Origin: CAJXII01 sp965242915
GTDB taxonomy: Bacteria; Campylobacterota; Campylobacteria; Campylobacterales; Arcobacteraceae
Assembly (NCBI GenBank): GCA_965242915.1
Contig: CBDETN010000023.1
Span: 62,001-126,000, forward strand
DNA length: 64,000 nt
Direction of reading: 5' to 3'
Of the stretch, positions 18,992 through 32,347 are shown piece after piece. Made by a program: the position numbers and the translations under genes. The notes beneath the pieces were generated by a model. The model worked only from the letters and a program-made list of their open reading frames with translations, searched no databases and had not been told where the DNA came from. The stretch's first letter is position 1, and the number at the start of each line of letters is the position of its first letter.

Positions 18992-20475
18992 TGATAGAGC
19001 CAATTTCAATAGATTTCGCAAGTTTAAATCTTGCTTCAATAGCACCTATGGCAGTTGCTATTGTTGGTGCATTAGTAATTTTATGTATTGATTTAATGAC
19101 AAAGAATTTGCATAAATCACTTTATATTATGTTAACAGTTTTATTTTTACTTATTGATTTAGGTGTAGTATTAGGATATAGTGGAGCTACTAGAGGTTTC
19201 TTTGATATTATGTTAATAGATGGTATTGCAATCTTGGCACAAGCTATTATTATTATTGCTTCTGGTCTGTTTATTTTATTAGCTTTCTCTCAACAAAGAT
19301 TTCATGAGTATAGATATCCAGAATATTTTGCACTGTTTTTATTTATGGTAGCTGGATTCCAGTTTATGGTAAGTAGTGATAGTTTAATATTGATTTTTGT
19401 TGGATTAGAAACAGCATCTATGTCATTATATACTTTAATTGCAATGCATAATCGTGATAAATCAACAGAAGCTGCAATCAAATATTTTACAATGGGTGCT
19501 TTAGCTGCTGCATTTTTTGCATTTGGTTCAATGATATTTTATGCCCTTACGGGAAGTGTAGAATTAGGACAAATCAGTCAAACTCTAGCTGCAAGTAATT
19601 TTGATAATATGCCAATGATTTTAATTGGTGTTGTATTTATGTTAGGTGCTTTAGGATTTAAATTATCTTTAGTACCATTTCATATTTGGGCACCAGATGT
19701 TTATGAAGGTTCAAGTGCTGCCATGGCAGGATATATATCAATCGTACCTAAAATCGCAGCATTTATTGTAGCACTTAGATTCTTTGAAATATTCTTGAGC
19801 GCTGATATTGTATGGGTAGAATATGTATTATATGCAGTTGTTGTTATTACAATGACTTTACCAAATATGATAGCTTTAGTTCAAACAGATGTGAAAAGAA
19901 TGCTTGCATATTCTTCTATCTCACATGCAGGTTTTGTAATGGGAGCTATTTTAGTAGGTACAACTCAGGCAACTCAAGGTTTATTTTTATACTGGATATT
20001 ATTTATGTTTACAAACTTAGGATCTTTTGCTATGTTATGGGTAAATAGAACTAAAAATCCTCATGGTTTTCAAAGTGATCATCCTTTTGAAAAGTTCTCT
20101 GGACTTGTAAAAATTTCTCCAATAACTGCTTCAATTATGGGATTATTTATGTTATCACTTGCAGGTGTTCCTCCATTTAGTTTATTTTGGGGTAAAATGT
20201 ATTTAATTGGAGCGACTGTTAATGGCGGATATTTAATTTTAGCATTAATTATGGCATTAAACTCTGCGATTGCAATATACTATTATTTAAAACTAATTGT
20301 TTATATGTTTATGCATGATCCAAGAGAAGATGATAGAATTGAATATATGGGTAATGCAAATAATACATTAAAAGCTGTTATTGGTGTATCAGCAATTGCT
20401 ACTATTGGGTCAATTATGTTTATTGAGCCATTACTTGAGATGATTTCATATTATGTACAAATTAGTGGATATTGA
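18991..20475 (+). CDS. nuoN: NuoN, antiporter-like proton-pumping subunit
   Basis: NuoN is the third antiporter-like subunit, with 494 residues and about 14 helices. FVGLETASMSLYTL carries the conserved Glu, and FKLSLVPFHIWAPDVYEGSS is the signature. It is the last gene of the operon, 37 bases before a strong terminator. Confidence 0.97.
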   Translation: MIEPISIDFASLNLASIAPMAVAIVGALVILCIDLMTKNLHKSLYIMLTVLFLLIDLGVVLGYSGATRGFFDIMLIDGIAILAQAIIIIASGLFILLAFSQQRFHEYRYPEYFALFLFMVAGFQFMVSSDSLILIFVGLETASMSLYTLIAMHNRDKSTEAAIKYFTMGALAAAFFAFGSMIFYALTGSVELGQISQTLAASNFDNMPMILIGVVFMLGALGFKLSLVPFHIWAPDVYEGSSAAMAGYISIVPKIAAFIVALRFFEIFLSADIVWVEYVLYAVVVITMTLPNMIALVQTDVKRMLAYSSISHAGFVMGAILVGTTQATQGLFLYWILFMFTNLGSFAMLWVNRTKNPHGFQSDHPFEKFSGLVKISPITASIMGLFMLSLAGVPPFSLFWGKMYLIGATVNGGYLILALIMALNSAIAIYYYLKLIVYMFMHDPREDDRIEYMGNANNTLKAVIGVSAIATIGSIMFIEPLLEMISYYVQISGY

Positions 20476-20511
20476 TTATTAAGTAATTTTAATAAAACAT
20501 AATCTATTACT

Positions 20512-20546
20512 AAGAGCTGGTATTTATGATGCCAGCTCTTTTTTTA
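20512..20546 (+). terminator. nuo operon terminator
   Basis: AAGAGCTGG (20512-20520) pairs with CCAGCTCTT (20532-20540) and is followed directly by a U-run. This is a classic intrinsic terminator placed just after nuoN. Confidence 0.92.
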
Positions 20547-20580
20547 TATTTAAAAATATATCAATTTTAACTTCTTATGT

Positions 20581-20609
20581 TATAATATTAAAATATTAAA
20601 AAATAGGAA
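20581..20609 (+). promoter_or_regulatory. Promoter and RBS for the PabA/TrpG-like gene
   Basis: A perfect -10 hexamer TATAAT is at 20581-20586, and AGGAAA at 20604-20609 is the ribosome binding site for the ATG at 20620. No clear -35 is visible. Confidence 0.6.
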
Positions 20610-20619
20610 ATAATATAAA

Positions 20620-21189
20620 ATGATTTTAATGATAGACAACTATGATAGTTTTACATATAATATTGTTCAATACTGCTTAGAATTGGGAGCAGATTTAAAA
20701 GTAATAAGAAATGATGAATTAACAGTTGAACAAATTAAAGAGTTAAATCCTGAGAAAATTATACTATCTCCTGGTCCTGCAACACCAAATGAAGCAGGAG
20801 TTTGCCTTGAAGTTATTGAAAAATTAGGTGATACTATACCAATTTTAGGGATTTGTTTAGGTCATCAAAGTATTGCACAAGTATTTGGCGGGGAAGTGAT
20901 TAAAGCTGACAAAATGATGCATGGTAAAACTTCGCAAATTCAAATAGTTTGTGAAGATATTTTATTTAAAGATTTACCAAAACAAATGACTGAGACTAGA
21001 TACCATTCATTAACAGTAAATAAAAATAACTTACCTCCTAATATTATTGTTACATCAAAAAGTTTAGATGATGATGAGATAATGTCATTAAAAATTAAAG
21101 ATAAAGATATATATGGAGTACAATTTCATCCAGAATCTATAATGAGCGAGTATGGTCATGAAATATTGGATAATTTTTTAAAGATTTAA
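20620..21189 (+). CDS. Glutamine amidotransferase, PabA/TrpG type
   Basis: This is the glutaminase subunit of aminodeoxychorismate synthase (folate) or anthranilate synthase (tryptophan). It supplies ammonia to a chorismate-using partner. The 189-residue class I amidotransferase has MIDNYDSFTYN at the start, the oxyanion segment SPGPATPNEAG, the nucleophile Cys in GICLGHQSIAQ, and the His/Glu of FHPESIMSEYG. No trp or pab partner is adjacent, so I do not choose between PabA and TrpG. Confidence 0.9.
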   Translation: MILMIDNYDSFTYNIVQYCLELGADLKVIRNDELTVEQIKELNPEKIILSPGPATPNEAGVCLEVIEKLGDTIPILGICLGHQSIAQVFGGEVIKADKMMHGKTSQIQIVCEDILFKDLPKQMTETRYHSLTVNKNNLPPNIIVTSKSLDDDEIMSLKIKDKDIYGVQFHPESIMSEYGHEILDNFLKI

Positions 21190-21192
21190 TTA

Positions 21193-22386
21193 ATGAGTCA
21201 ATATAGATATAATATAGCTTTTATTTTATTACTGACAATAGACTTCTTTTTATTGCTTTTCATATCAGATGGGTTTAGTATATCTTATAAAGAATCATTG
21301 ATTTATTTTCAAGAGAGAAATGTACTTTATTATTTAACACATTTTTCTACATCTCTTTTTGGTCAGGATGATGTTGCTCTTAGATTGCCATTTGTATTAT
21401 TTTATATTGGAAGTGTAATTCTTTTATATTTGCTAACAGATGATTATTTTAAAAAACAAAGCGATAGATTTGGTTCTATTTTAATATTTATGCTTTTGCC
21501 GGGACTTAACAGTGCTGCATTGTTAGTTAATGAAGCTATTTTAGTTGTATTTTTTACCCTTTTATATTTATACCTTTTTAAACTTACAAAAAAAGAGCAT
21601 TATTGGCTTTTATTTATTTGTTTATTTATTGATAACTCGTTTGCTATTATGTACCTTGCTTTGTTTTTTTACTCTTTACAAAAAAAAGACAATACTTTAC
21701 TAGTAGTATCTTTAATTTTATTTGGAATATCAATGCAGATGTATGGGTTTGATAGCGGCGGTCGTCCTAGAGGTTATTTTATAGATACATTTGGTGCTTA
21801 CGCATCTATTTTTTCTCCAATTATATTTTTATATTTCTTTTATGCAATGTATAGAGTAACTATAAAAGGTGAACGAGATTTATATTGGTATATTGCATTT
21901 ACTGCATTTACATTTTCATTTCTTTTTTCACTGAGACAACGAATTTACATAGATGATTTTGCACCATTTGTAGTAATTGCAATTCCTATGATGGTAAAAC
22001 TGTTTATGCATTCTTTTAGGATCAGATTACCACAGTTTAGAAAAAAGCATTATATTTTTGCTTTATTTAGCGTATCTATATTAATAATAAATTTTATGGT
22101 ATTTATTGTTAATAAGCCTTTATATTTAGTTCTTGAAAATTCAGAAAAACATTTTGCAAATGATTATCATATTGCAAAAGAATTAGCCAATAAACTAAAA
22201 GAAAATAATATCACACAAATATTGTGTGCAGATTATAAATTACAATCAAGATTGAAATACTATGGTATCAATAAAGGCGATGATTTATATTTAAACAATA
22301 CATATGATAAGTTATCTAAAGAAATATCTATCAAGTATTATGATAAAGTTATAAAAACTTTTTTTATTGTAAAATTAAATAGGTAA
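21193..22386 (+). CDS. Polytopic membrane protein, GT39/PMT-like glycosyltransferase
   Basis: This 397-residue membrane protein has about nine or ten hydrophobic segments and a soluble C-terminal tail of about 80 residues. The early stretch FGQDDVALRLPFVLFYIG, followed by another helix and LLPGLNSAALLVNEAIL, resembles the PMT_2/GT39 family that transfers sugars from lipid carriers. The acidic pair and R-L-P are the supporting features. The substrate is unknown. It starts 3 bases after the amidotransferase and probably shares its transcript, with no obvious functional link. Confidence 0.65.
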   Translation: MSQYRYNIAFILLLTIDFFLLLFISDGFSISYKESLIYFQERNVLYYLTHFSTSLFGQDDVALRLPFVLFYIGSVILLYLLTDDYFKKQSDRFGSILIFMLLPGLNSAALLVNEAILVVFFTLLYLYLFKLTKKEHYWLLFICLFIDNSFAIMYLALFFYSLQKKDNTLLVVSLILFGISMQMYGFDSGGRPRGYFIDTFGAYASIFSPIIFLYFFYAMYRVTIKGERDLYWYIAFTAFTFSFLFSLRQRIYIDDFAPFVVIAIPMMVKLFMHSFRIRLPQFRKKHYIFALFSVSILIINFMVFIVNKPLYLVLENSEKHFANDYHIAKELANKLKENNITQILCADYKLQSRLKYYGINKGDDLYLNNTYDKLSKEISIKYYDKVIKTFFIVKLNR

Positions 22387-22505
22387 TAATTGTTACTAAA
22401 CTATACATCATAATATACCGTAATATTTTTATTGTTACTTTTTACTATTATTAACTTTACAATAGATAAAATATGAAAATTTAATTTTAAATAAGGAGAC
22501 TCAGT
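22387..22505 (+). promoter_or_regulatory. aclBA upstream region
   Basis: This 119-base AT-rich stretch precedes aclB. A 9-base direct repeat, ATTGTTACT, occurs at 22389-22397 and 22431-22439 and could be an activator site. A possible -10 (TAAAAT) lies near 22467. AAGGAG just before the aclB ATG is a strong ribosome binding site, which fits high expression. Confidence 0.4.
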
Positions 22506-23849
22506 ATGGCACAAAAAGCAATACGAGAATATGATGCTAAGTCAATTTTAGCAAAACATTGGGATAAATACTTTCCAGATTTTACCTATGCATATGAAAC
22601 AGTAATGGTTCAAAATGGATCGGAGCTATTAGAAGCTGCAAAAACAAAATCATGGTTAAATGAAAAAACATTGGTTGCAAAACCAGATATGTTATTTGGT
22701 AAAAGAGGTAAAAATGGTCTAGTTCTTTTTAAAGATGCTAAACCAGGTGATGTTTCTTTAGCTAAAGCTGCTTCTTGGATTGATGAAAAGTCAAGTGAAA
22801 AACAATCTGTTTTCTTTTCATTTGATGGTGATACACCAACAGGTGATGCATCAGTAGATATGCTTACGCATTTTGTTGTTGAGCCATTTACTCCACATGA
22901 GCAAGAGGAAGAGTACTATGTATCTGCAACTTGTGTAGGGGATGATGATGTTATTTATATGTCTGCTGAAGGTGGAATGGAAGTTGAAGAGGGTTGGGAT
23001 GAAAAAGTTACTGAAGTGGCATTTCCTATTACTGCAACTGAAGAAGAGATCGCTGAAAAAATCAGAGCAAATGTTCCTGCAGATGTAGCTGACAAAGATA
23101 AAGCTGCTTTTGCTGAATTTTGTATCGGTTTCTTTAAAGCATACAGAGAGTTAAACTTCGCATATTTAGAGATCAATCCTTTCGTTATGCAAGGGTCTAA
23201 AATCGAATTACTTGATATGGTTGCTAAACTTGATGATACTGCTGGATTTATGATGGTAGATGAGTGGGGTGATGTTGAATACCCAACTGCATTTGGTATG
23301 GAAGCTAAATCTCCAGAAGTTAAAGCTATAGAAGAAGCAGATGCCAAAACAGGTGCTTCACTTAAACTTACACTACTTAAACCGGAAGCTAGAATCTGGA
23401 CAATGGTAGCCGGTGGTGGTGCTTCAGTTGTTTATGCTGATACTATTGCTGATATGGCTGGTATTGATGATCTTGCTAATTACGGTGAGTACTCAGGAGG
23501 TCCTACTACAGGTGAGACTAGATTCTATGCTGAGACTCTTTTAGACCTTATGACTAGAGAAAAAGATCCTTCAGGTAGAGGTAAAGTTATGATTATCGGT
23601 GGAGCTATTGCTAACTTTACTGATGTTGCTAAAACTTTTACAGGTATTATCCAAGCATTTGAAGTATATGCTGAGAAAATGAAAGCTATTGATCTTAAAA
23701 TTTATGTTCGTAGAGGTGGACCAAACTATGAAAAAGGTTTAAAAGATATTAAAGAAGCTGCTGATAGATTAGGTTTATATATTGAGGTATATGGACCAGA
23801 AACACATGTAACAGATATTGTAAGAATGGCATTAGAGGGAGATAAATAG
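22506..23849 (+). CDS. aclB: ATP-citrate lyase small (beta) subunit
   Basis: ATP-citrate lyase cleaves citrate with ATP and CoA to acetyl-CoA and oxaloacetate, the diagnostic step of the reductive TCA cycle. This 447-residue subunit is the ATP-grasp, SucC-like half: it has the N-terminal KAIREYDAKSIL start and the LEINPFV motif typical of the family. The C-terminal citrate-binding segment contains GGGASVVYADTIADM and YSGGPTTGETRFYAETLLD. It lies directly upstream of aclA with no gap, the order known from Chlorobium. Confidence 0.95.
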   Translation: MAQKAIREYDAKSILAKHWDKYFPDFTYAYETVMVQNGSELLEAAKTKSWLNEKTLVAKPDMLFGKRGKNGLVLFKDAKPGDVSLAKAASWIDEKSSEKQSVFFSFDGDTPTGDASVDMLTHFVVEPFTPHEQEEEYYVSATCVGDDDVIYMSAEGGMEVEEGWDEKVTEVAFPITATEEEIAEKIRANVPADVADKDKAAFAEFCIGFFKAYRELNFAYLEINPFVMQGSKIELLDMVAKLDDTAGFMMVDEWGDVEYPTAFGMEAKSPEVKAIEEADAKTGASLKLTLLKPEARIWTMVAGGGASVVYADTIADMAGIDDLANYGEYSGGPTTGETRFYAETLLDLMTREKDPSGRGKVMIIGGAIANFTDVAKTFTGIIQAFEVYAEKMKAIDLKIYVRRGGPNYEKGLKDIKEAADRLGLYIEVYGPETHVTDIVRMALEGDK

Positions 23850-25652
23850 ATGAATCAATTATATACAAAATCAACACAAGCAATTTTTTGGAATAACAAT
23901 AAAACTGCTATTCAAAGAATGTTAGATTATGATTACACAATCAAAAGAGAAACACCATCAGTAGCTGCAATCGTTGCACCTACAAGTAATAATAAATTTG
24001 ATAAGTTCTTTTTTGGACCAGATGAAGTTATGATTCCATTGTATAAAACAACTGCCCAAGCAAAAGCTGCTCAGCCACAAGCTGATGTTTTATTAAACTT
24101 TGCATCTTTTAGAACAGCTTATGATGTTACTATGGAAGCACTTGAAGTTGGTGGTTTCTCATCTATGATGATTACTGCTGAAGGTATTCCTGAGAGATTA
24201 GCAAGAGGTATGAATCAAACAGCTCGTGAGAAAAATGTAACTATTATAGGACCTGCAACTGTTGGTGCAATCACTCCAGGTGCATTTAAAGTTGCAAATA
24301 TTGGTGGAACAATTACAAATATCGTTAACTCTAAACTTCATAGAGCTGGTTCTTGTGGACTAGTAACTAGATCAGGTGGATTATTTAATGAGTTAAGTAA
24401 CATTATTTCAATCAATGCTGATGGTATTGCTGAAGGTGTTGCTATTGGTGGAGATAGATTTGTAGGATCTGTATTTATCGATAACTTACTTAGAATGGAA
24501 AAAAATCCAGATGTTAAGTATATGATTCTTTTAGGAGAAGTTGGTGGTACTGAAGAGTATAAAGTGATCGAAGCTGTTAAAAATGCTACTATTACTAAAC
24601 CAATTATTGCTTGGTGTATTGGTACAATTGCTAAGTACTATGACTCAGGTGTTCAATTTGGTCATGCTGGTGCTTCTGCAAATGCAGAGAGTGAAACTGC
24701 TGACTATAAAAATGATGCTATGAGAGAAGCTGGTATCTATGTACCAAATTCATTCAATGAACTTCCAGCTATGATTAAAGAAGTATTTGAAGGTATGAAT
24801 TTAGCAGAGATTCCTGAGCTAGATATGAATGTATGTCCAATAGTTAGAAGATCTAAAGAGTTTATCTGTACTATCTCTGATGATAGAGGAGAAGAGTGTA
24901 CTTACGCTGGTTTCCCAATATCTTCTGTTGCTACTCCTGATACCGGAAAAGGTATTGGTGATGTTATTTCATTATTATGGTTCAAAAAACAATATCCAAA
25001 ATGGGCTACAGACTTCATCGAAACTGTTATGAAAACTGTTGCTGATCATGGTCCTGCTGTAAGTGGTGCTCATAACTGTAAAGTAACTGCAAGAGCTGGT
25101 AAATCAGTTGTTGAATCACTAGTAACTGGTTTATTAACAATTGGTCCAAGATTTGGCGGTGCTATTGACGGTGCTGCTAAATATTTCAAATATGCAGATG
25201 ACAATAATCTTGATCCTAAAGCTTTCTTAAAATATATGAAAGGTGAAGGTGTTCCAATTCCAGGAATCGGACATAGAATTAAATCACTTAAAAATCCAGA
25301 TTTAAGAGTTACTGGACTTATGAACTTTGCTGCTGAGTATTTCCCTTCAACTCCACTTCTTGATTATGCAAGAACAGTTGAAGCATTAACAACATCTAAA
25401 AAAGAGAACTTAATTTTAAATGTTGATGGTACAATTGGTATTTTAATGGTTGATATGTGGAGAGCATTAGGTTATGATGAAGCTGAAATCAATGAATTTA
25501 TTGAATCGGGAACATTAAATGCATTCTTTATCGTTGGAAGAAGTATCGGTTTTATCGGTCATATCTTAGACGAAAAAAGACTTGCTATGCCTATGTATAG
25601 ACATCCAATGGATGATATCTTATATAATGTACAAGAAGCAGAAGCGATTTAA
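23850..25652 (+). CDS. aclA: ATP-citrate lyase large (alpha) subunit
   Basis: The large subunit of ATP-citrate lyase has 600 residues. The N-terminal half is SucD-like, with the phosphohistidine region QFGHAGASANAESETAD (His near 272). The C-terminal half is citrate-synthase-like, with HNCKVTARAGKSVVESLVTG, GPRFGGAIDGAAKYF and PGIGHRIKSLKNPD. It follows aclB at the next base, so the subunits are co-translated. A terminator lies 20 bases after the stop. Confidence 0.96.
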   Translation: MNQLYTKSTQAIFWNNNKTAIQRMLDYDYTIKRETPSVAAIVAPTSNNKFDKFFFGPDEVMIPLYKTTAQAKAAQPQADVLLNFASFRTAYDVTMEALEVGGFSSMMITAEGIPERLARGMNQTAREKNVTIIGPATVGAITPGAFKVANIGGTITNIVNSKLHRAGSCGLVTRSGGLFNELSNIISINADGIAEGVAIGGDRFVGSVFIDNLLRMEKNPDVKYMILLGEVGGTEEYKVIEAVKNATITKPIIAWCIGTIAKYYDSGVQFGHAGASANAESETADYKNDAMREAGIYVPNSFNELPAMIKEVFEGMNLAEIPELDMNVCPIVRRSKEFICTISDDRGEECTYAGFPISSVATPDTGKGIGDVISLLWFKKQYPKWATDFIETVMKTVADHGPAVSGAHNCKVTARAGKSVVESLVTGLLTIGPRFGGAIDGAAKYFKYADDNNLDPKAFLKYMKGEGVPIPGIGHRIKSLKNPDLRVTGLMNFAAEYFPSTPLLDYARTVEALTTSKKENLILNVDGTIGILMVDMWRALGYDEAEINEFIESGTLNAFFIVGRSIGFIGHILDEKRLAMPMYRHPMDDILYNVQEAEAI

Positions 25653-25672
25653 TATCTTTTTTGTAAGTTTTA

Positions 25673-25704
25673 AAAAGCCACCTTTAAACAGGGTGGCTTT
25701 TTTT
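25673..25704 (+). terminator. aclBA terminator
   Basis: AAAAGCCACC (25673-25682) pairs with GGTGGCTTTT (25692-25701), and the U-run continues to 25704. The next base, 25705, is the first of the pseudopilin ATG. Confidence 0.9.
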
Positions 25705-26325
25705 ATGAAGCAATCTTTCTCTATTTTAGAATTAATATTTGCTATAGTACTTATCAGTATTGTAATTTCACAGTTAATACCAAAAAATAACTTTTCAAAA
25801 TTAAATCTTGCAGCAGATAAAATTATTTTATATTTGAAATATACTCGATATATAGCAATGATAGATAATAAATTTGATATCCAAGATGATATGTGGTTTA
25901 AAGAAAGATGGACTTTAAAATTTCAAAAATGTTCAAAGAATGTTGGCGGATTATATTATGTAGTATTCAGTGATATAAATCATAAAGGAAGCCCAAATAA
26001 ATCCGAATGTTTAAAAGATCCAATTACAAATAAGTATTTATATAGTCATTATGATTGTGAAGCAAGTCATGATGAAAGCAAATATATTTTATTAACTAAA
26101 GAGTTTGGTGTAACTAATATTGATATTAGTTGTAATTCAACATCAACAATAGGACAAATAAGTTTTGGAAATGATGGTAAAGTTTATTCAAGATTAGGTA
26201 CAACTCCTGATAATATTAGTAAATATGAGATAAAAGATACTTGTTATATAAATATGTATGATAAACAAGAAAATAAGATAATAATAGCAATAGAACCAGA
26301 AACAGGATATATTCATAAACTATAA
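25705..26325 (+). CDS. Type II/IV pseudopilin-like protein
   Basis: This 206-residue protein has a class III signal peptide. Two or three residues after the basic start comes FSILELIFAIVLISIVISQL, with Glu at position +5 of the predicted mature protein. The residue before the cleavage site is Ser, not the usual Gly. The rest is a soluble domain with six or more Cys. It is likely a minor pseudopilin of a type II secretion or type IV pilus-like system; no assembly genes are nearby. The frame is open further upstream into aclA, but the ATG at 25705 fits the pilin signal. Confidence 0.8.
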   Translation: MKQSFSILELIFAIVLISIVISQLIPKNNFSKLNLAADKIILYLKYTRYIAMIDNKFDIQDDMWFKERWTLKFQKCSKNVGGLYYVVFSDINHKGSPNKSECLKDPITNKYLYSHYDCEASHDESKYILLTKEFGVTNIDISCNSTSTIGQISFGNDGKVYSRLGTTPDNISKYEIKDTCYINMYDKQENKIIIAIEPETGYIHKL

Positions 26326-26377
26326 TGAGTCATCTAAAAAGAATTCCAAAATTTAAGCCAACATTAATAAAAAACTC

Positions 26378-26406
26378 TTGACAAGGAGTAAAGATTCTAT
26401 TATAAT
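26378..26406 (+). promoter_or_regulatory. rrn operon promoter
   Basis: TTGACA (26378-26383) and TATAAT (26401-26406) are both perfect and separated by 17 bp. The predicted start is near 26413. The discriminator TTCGCGTCC is GC-rich, as in stable-RNA promoters controlled by ppGpp and the initiating nucleotide. Confidence 0.92.
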
Positions 26407-26412
26407 TCGCGT

Positions 26413-26710
26413 CCAATAACAGTACGGCACCTAAGAGAATAAGGAAGAGGACTAGAAGTTGGATGATCTTTAAAAAATAAATGTTAAATAAATAAATGAA
26501 AGTTTATAGAGTAATTTTTATAAACTAAATAAGAGAATACAAAATTCTCTGTCTAAACTATTGTAGTTTACAATTTTGTAACTATAAAAATAAATTGGAT
26601 TTGTATCGATATAGTAATATAAAGATATAAATTCAGTGATTTTAAGTAAAACTTAAAGTCAAGATTGAATAATCGTAAAACTATTTACTGTATATTTATA
26701 TAGAGTAATT
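26413..26710 (+). other. rRNA leader
   Basis: The roughly 300-nt leader contains a boxA-like antitermination element, TGATCTTTAAAAA (26464-26476). It has a hairpin GTTTATA/TATAAAC (26502-26525) and a hairpin AGAGAAT/ATTCTCT (26532-26550). The 17-mer at 26505-26521 is repeated exactly at 26699-26715, across the 16S 5' end. No protein gene is seen between 26326 and 26710. Confidence 0.6.
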
Positions 26711-28225
<1,515 letters not shown>

Positions 28226-28232
28226 CAGAGAT

Positions 28233-28258
28233 TGATTAAAGATTCATTTCTTTAATCA
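28233..28258 (+). other. Hairpin after 16S rRNA
   Basis: TGATTAAAGA (28233-28242) and TCTTTAATCA (28249-28258) form a perfect 10-bp stem with a 6-nt loop, 8 nt after the 16S 3' end. It is probably part of precursor folding or processing. Confidence 0.5.
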
Positions 28259-28353
28259 TAGAAAACAAAGTATTGTTAAATCAATACACAAATATAAAAG
28301 TATAGGCAAAGAAATTTGTTTCCTTATTTAGTTTATAAAGATTATTTATTTAC

Positions 28354-28429
28354 GGGGAATTAGCTCAGCTGGGAGAGCGCCTGCCTTGCACGTAGGAGGT
28401 CAGCGGTTCGATCCCGCTATTCTCCACCA
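28354..28429 (+). tRNA. tRNA-Ala (TGC)
   Basis: A 76-nt cloverleaf with encoded CCA. The anticodon TGC is at 28387-28389 in loop CTTGCAC, with stem CCTGC/GTAGG. The T arm contains GGTTCGATCC. It lies in the 16S-23S spacer as usual. Confidence 0.97.
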
Positions 28430-28459
28430 TTTATTTATTTAAAAACATTTTATAACAAC

Positions 28460-28536
28460 GGGTCTATAGCTCAGCTGGTTAGAGTGCACCCCTGATAAGG
28501 GTGAGGTCGGAGGTTCAAGTCCTCCTAGACCCACCA
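28460..28536 (+). tRNA. tRNA-Ile (GAT)
   Basis: A 77-nt cloverleaf with encoded CCA. The acceptor GGGTCTA pairs with TAGACCC, the anticodon loop contains CTGATAA (GAT), and the T loop is GTTCAAGTC. It is the second spacer tRNA, 30 bases after tRNA-Ala. Confidence 0.97.
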
Positions 28537-28973
28537 TTATCATTTATAAGCCAAAGCTTAAAGCTCACATACTAAAGTATGCTACGCTTCAATCTTTGAA
28601 ACTTCTAAGCGATAAATAAAAGTTAAATATAAGTCTTTATAAAAAGATTTATATTTGATTTTTCGGAATCAAAAAGTTATTTAAAAACATATTGTTAATA
28701 GTCTTTAATTTTTCTAAATAGTGTAAACTATTTTGAACAATTATTAATATAACTATATTTAAATTGAATTAGATTGACACTTTTTAAAGTGTTCATTCCA
28801 ATGAAATCAAAAATGTTGTTATATGACACAATTTTATATTATTTTATTTATGTATTTATTACATTTAATAAGATAGTAGCCAAAGAATAATCATTGAATA
28901 ACTAGAAATAGTTATTCGCAAAACAAAAGTTAATCGTATTTTAGCAATAAAATACAAATTCAACCTTTAATAT
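28537..28973 (+). other. tRNA-Ile to 23S spacer with processing stem
   Basis: This 437-nt spacer has no gene. It holds an imperfect palindrome at 28556-28596 centred on CATAC-TAAA-GTATG. At 28826-28880 is the left arm of a long stem whose right arm lies after 23S (31918-31980); the core is AATAAGATAGTAGC against GCTACTATCTTATT. This is the expected RNase III processing stem around pre-23S. Confidence 0.75.
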
Positions 28974-31880
<2,907 letters not shown>

Positions 31881-32144
31881 TTTATTCTATTTGTACATTT
31901 ATGTATAAATTAATTGTGCTACTATCTTATTAAGTGTAATAATATACTTTTATTATTAACTTAATTATATCAAATTGTGTAACAAGACTATTAACAACTT
32001 ATATTTTTATCAATATTTATACTCAAATATTGCATTGTGCAATATTAAATGTGACTTCTGTCACATCGCGGAGATAAATTATTAAAAAATTTACTTTTTT
32101 ATATAATTTATTAGTAGCGAAATCAAAAACGAGAGTCTTTAAAT
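31881..32144 (+). other. 23S to 5S spacer
   Basis: The spacer holds the right arm of the 23S processing stem (31918-31980). Two perfect tandem hairpins follow: AATATTGCA/TGCAATATT (32026-32046) and ATGTGAC/GTCACAT with a TTCT loop (32049-32066). No protein-coding signal is seen. Confidence 0.6.
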
Positions 32145-32259
32145 GTTGGTGGTTATAGAGAAGAGGTAATACCCAGTCCCATTTCGAACCTGGAAGTCAA
32201 GCTCTTCATCGCCGATAATACTGCCGGGTTCCCTGGTGGAAACGTAGGTCGCTGCCAAC
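32145..32259 (+). rRNA. rrf: 5S ribosomal RNA
   Basis: About 115 nt, starting GTTGGTGG and ending CTGCCAAC, which pair to close the molecule. It contains the conserved CCCATTTCGAACCTGGAAG segment and the loop with CCGATAATACTGCCGGG. Confidence 0.95.
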
Positions 32260-32304
32260 TTTTAAGGTCTTTTTTTTCTGTACTATTAATATTTTTGTGA
32301 ATTT

Positions 32305-32336
32305 GTTAGTGCGACTTTTATACGCACTAACTTTTT
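32305..32336 (+). terminator. rrn operon terminator
   Basis: GTTAGTGCG (32305-32313) pairs perfectly with CGCACTAAC (32323-32331), and TTTTT follows. An earlier run of eight T (32270-32277), just after 5S, may give a first stop without a clear stem. Confidence 0.85.
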
Positions 32337-32347
32337 AAATTTAGATT

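Noticed and set aside
22955..23347. Minus-strand ORF of 130 codons in aclB
   Set aside because: It is a shadow frame of a conserved enzyme with low-complexity Ser-rich translation.
25582..25704. Extended start of the pseudopilin inside aclA
   Set aside because: The extra 41 residues would precede the prepilin signal, which must be near the N-terminus. The ATG at 25705 fits.
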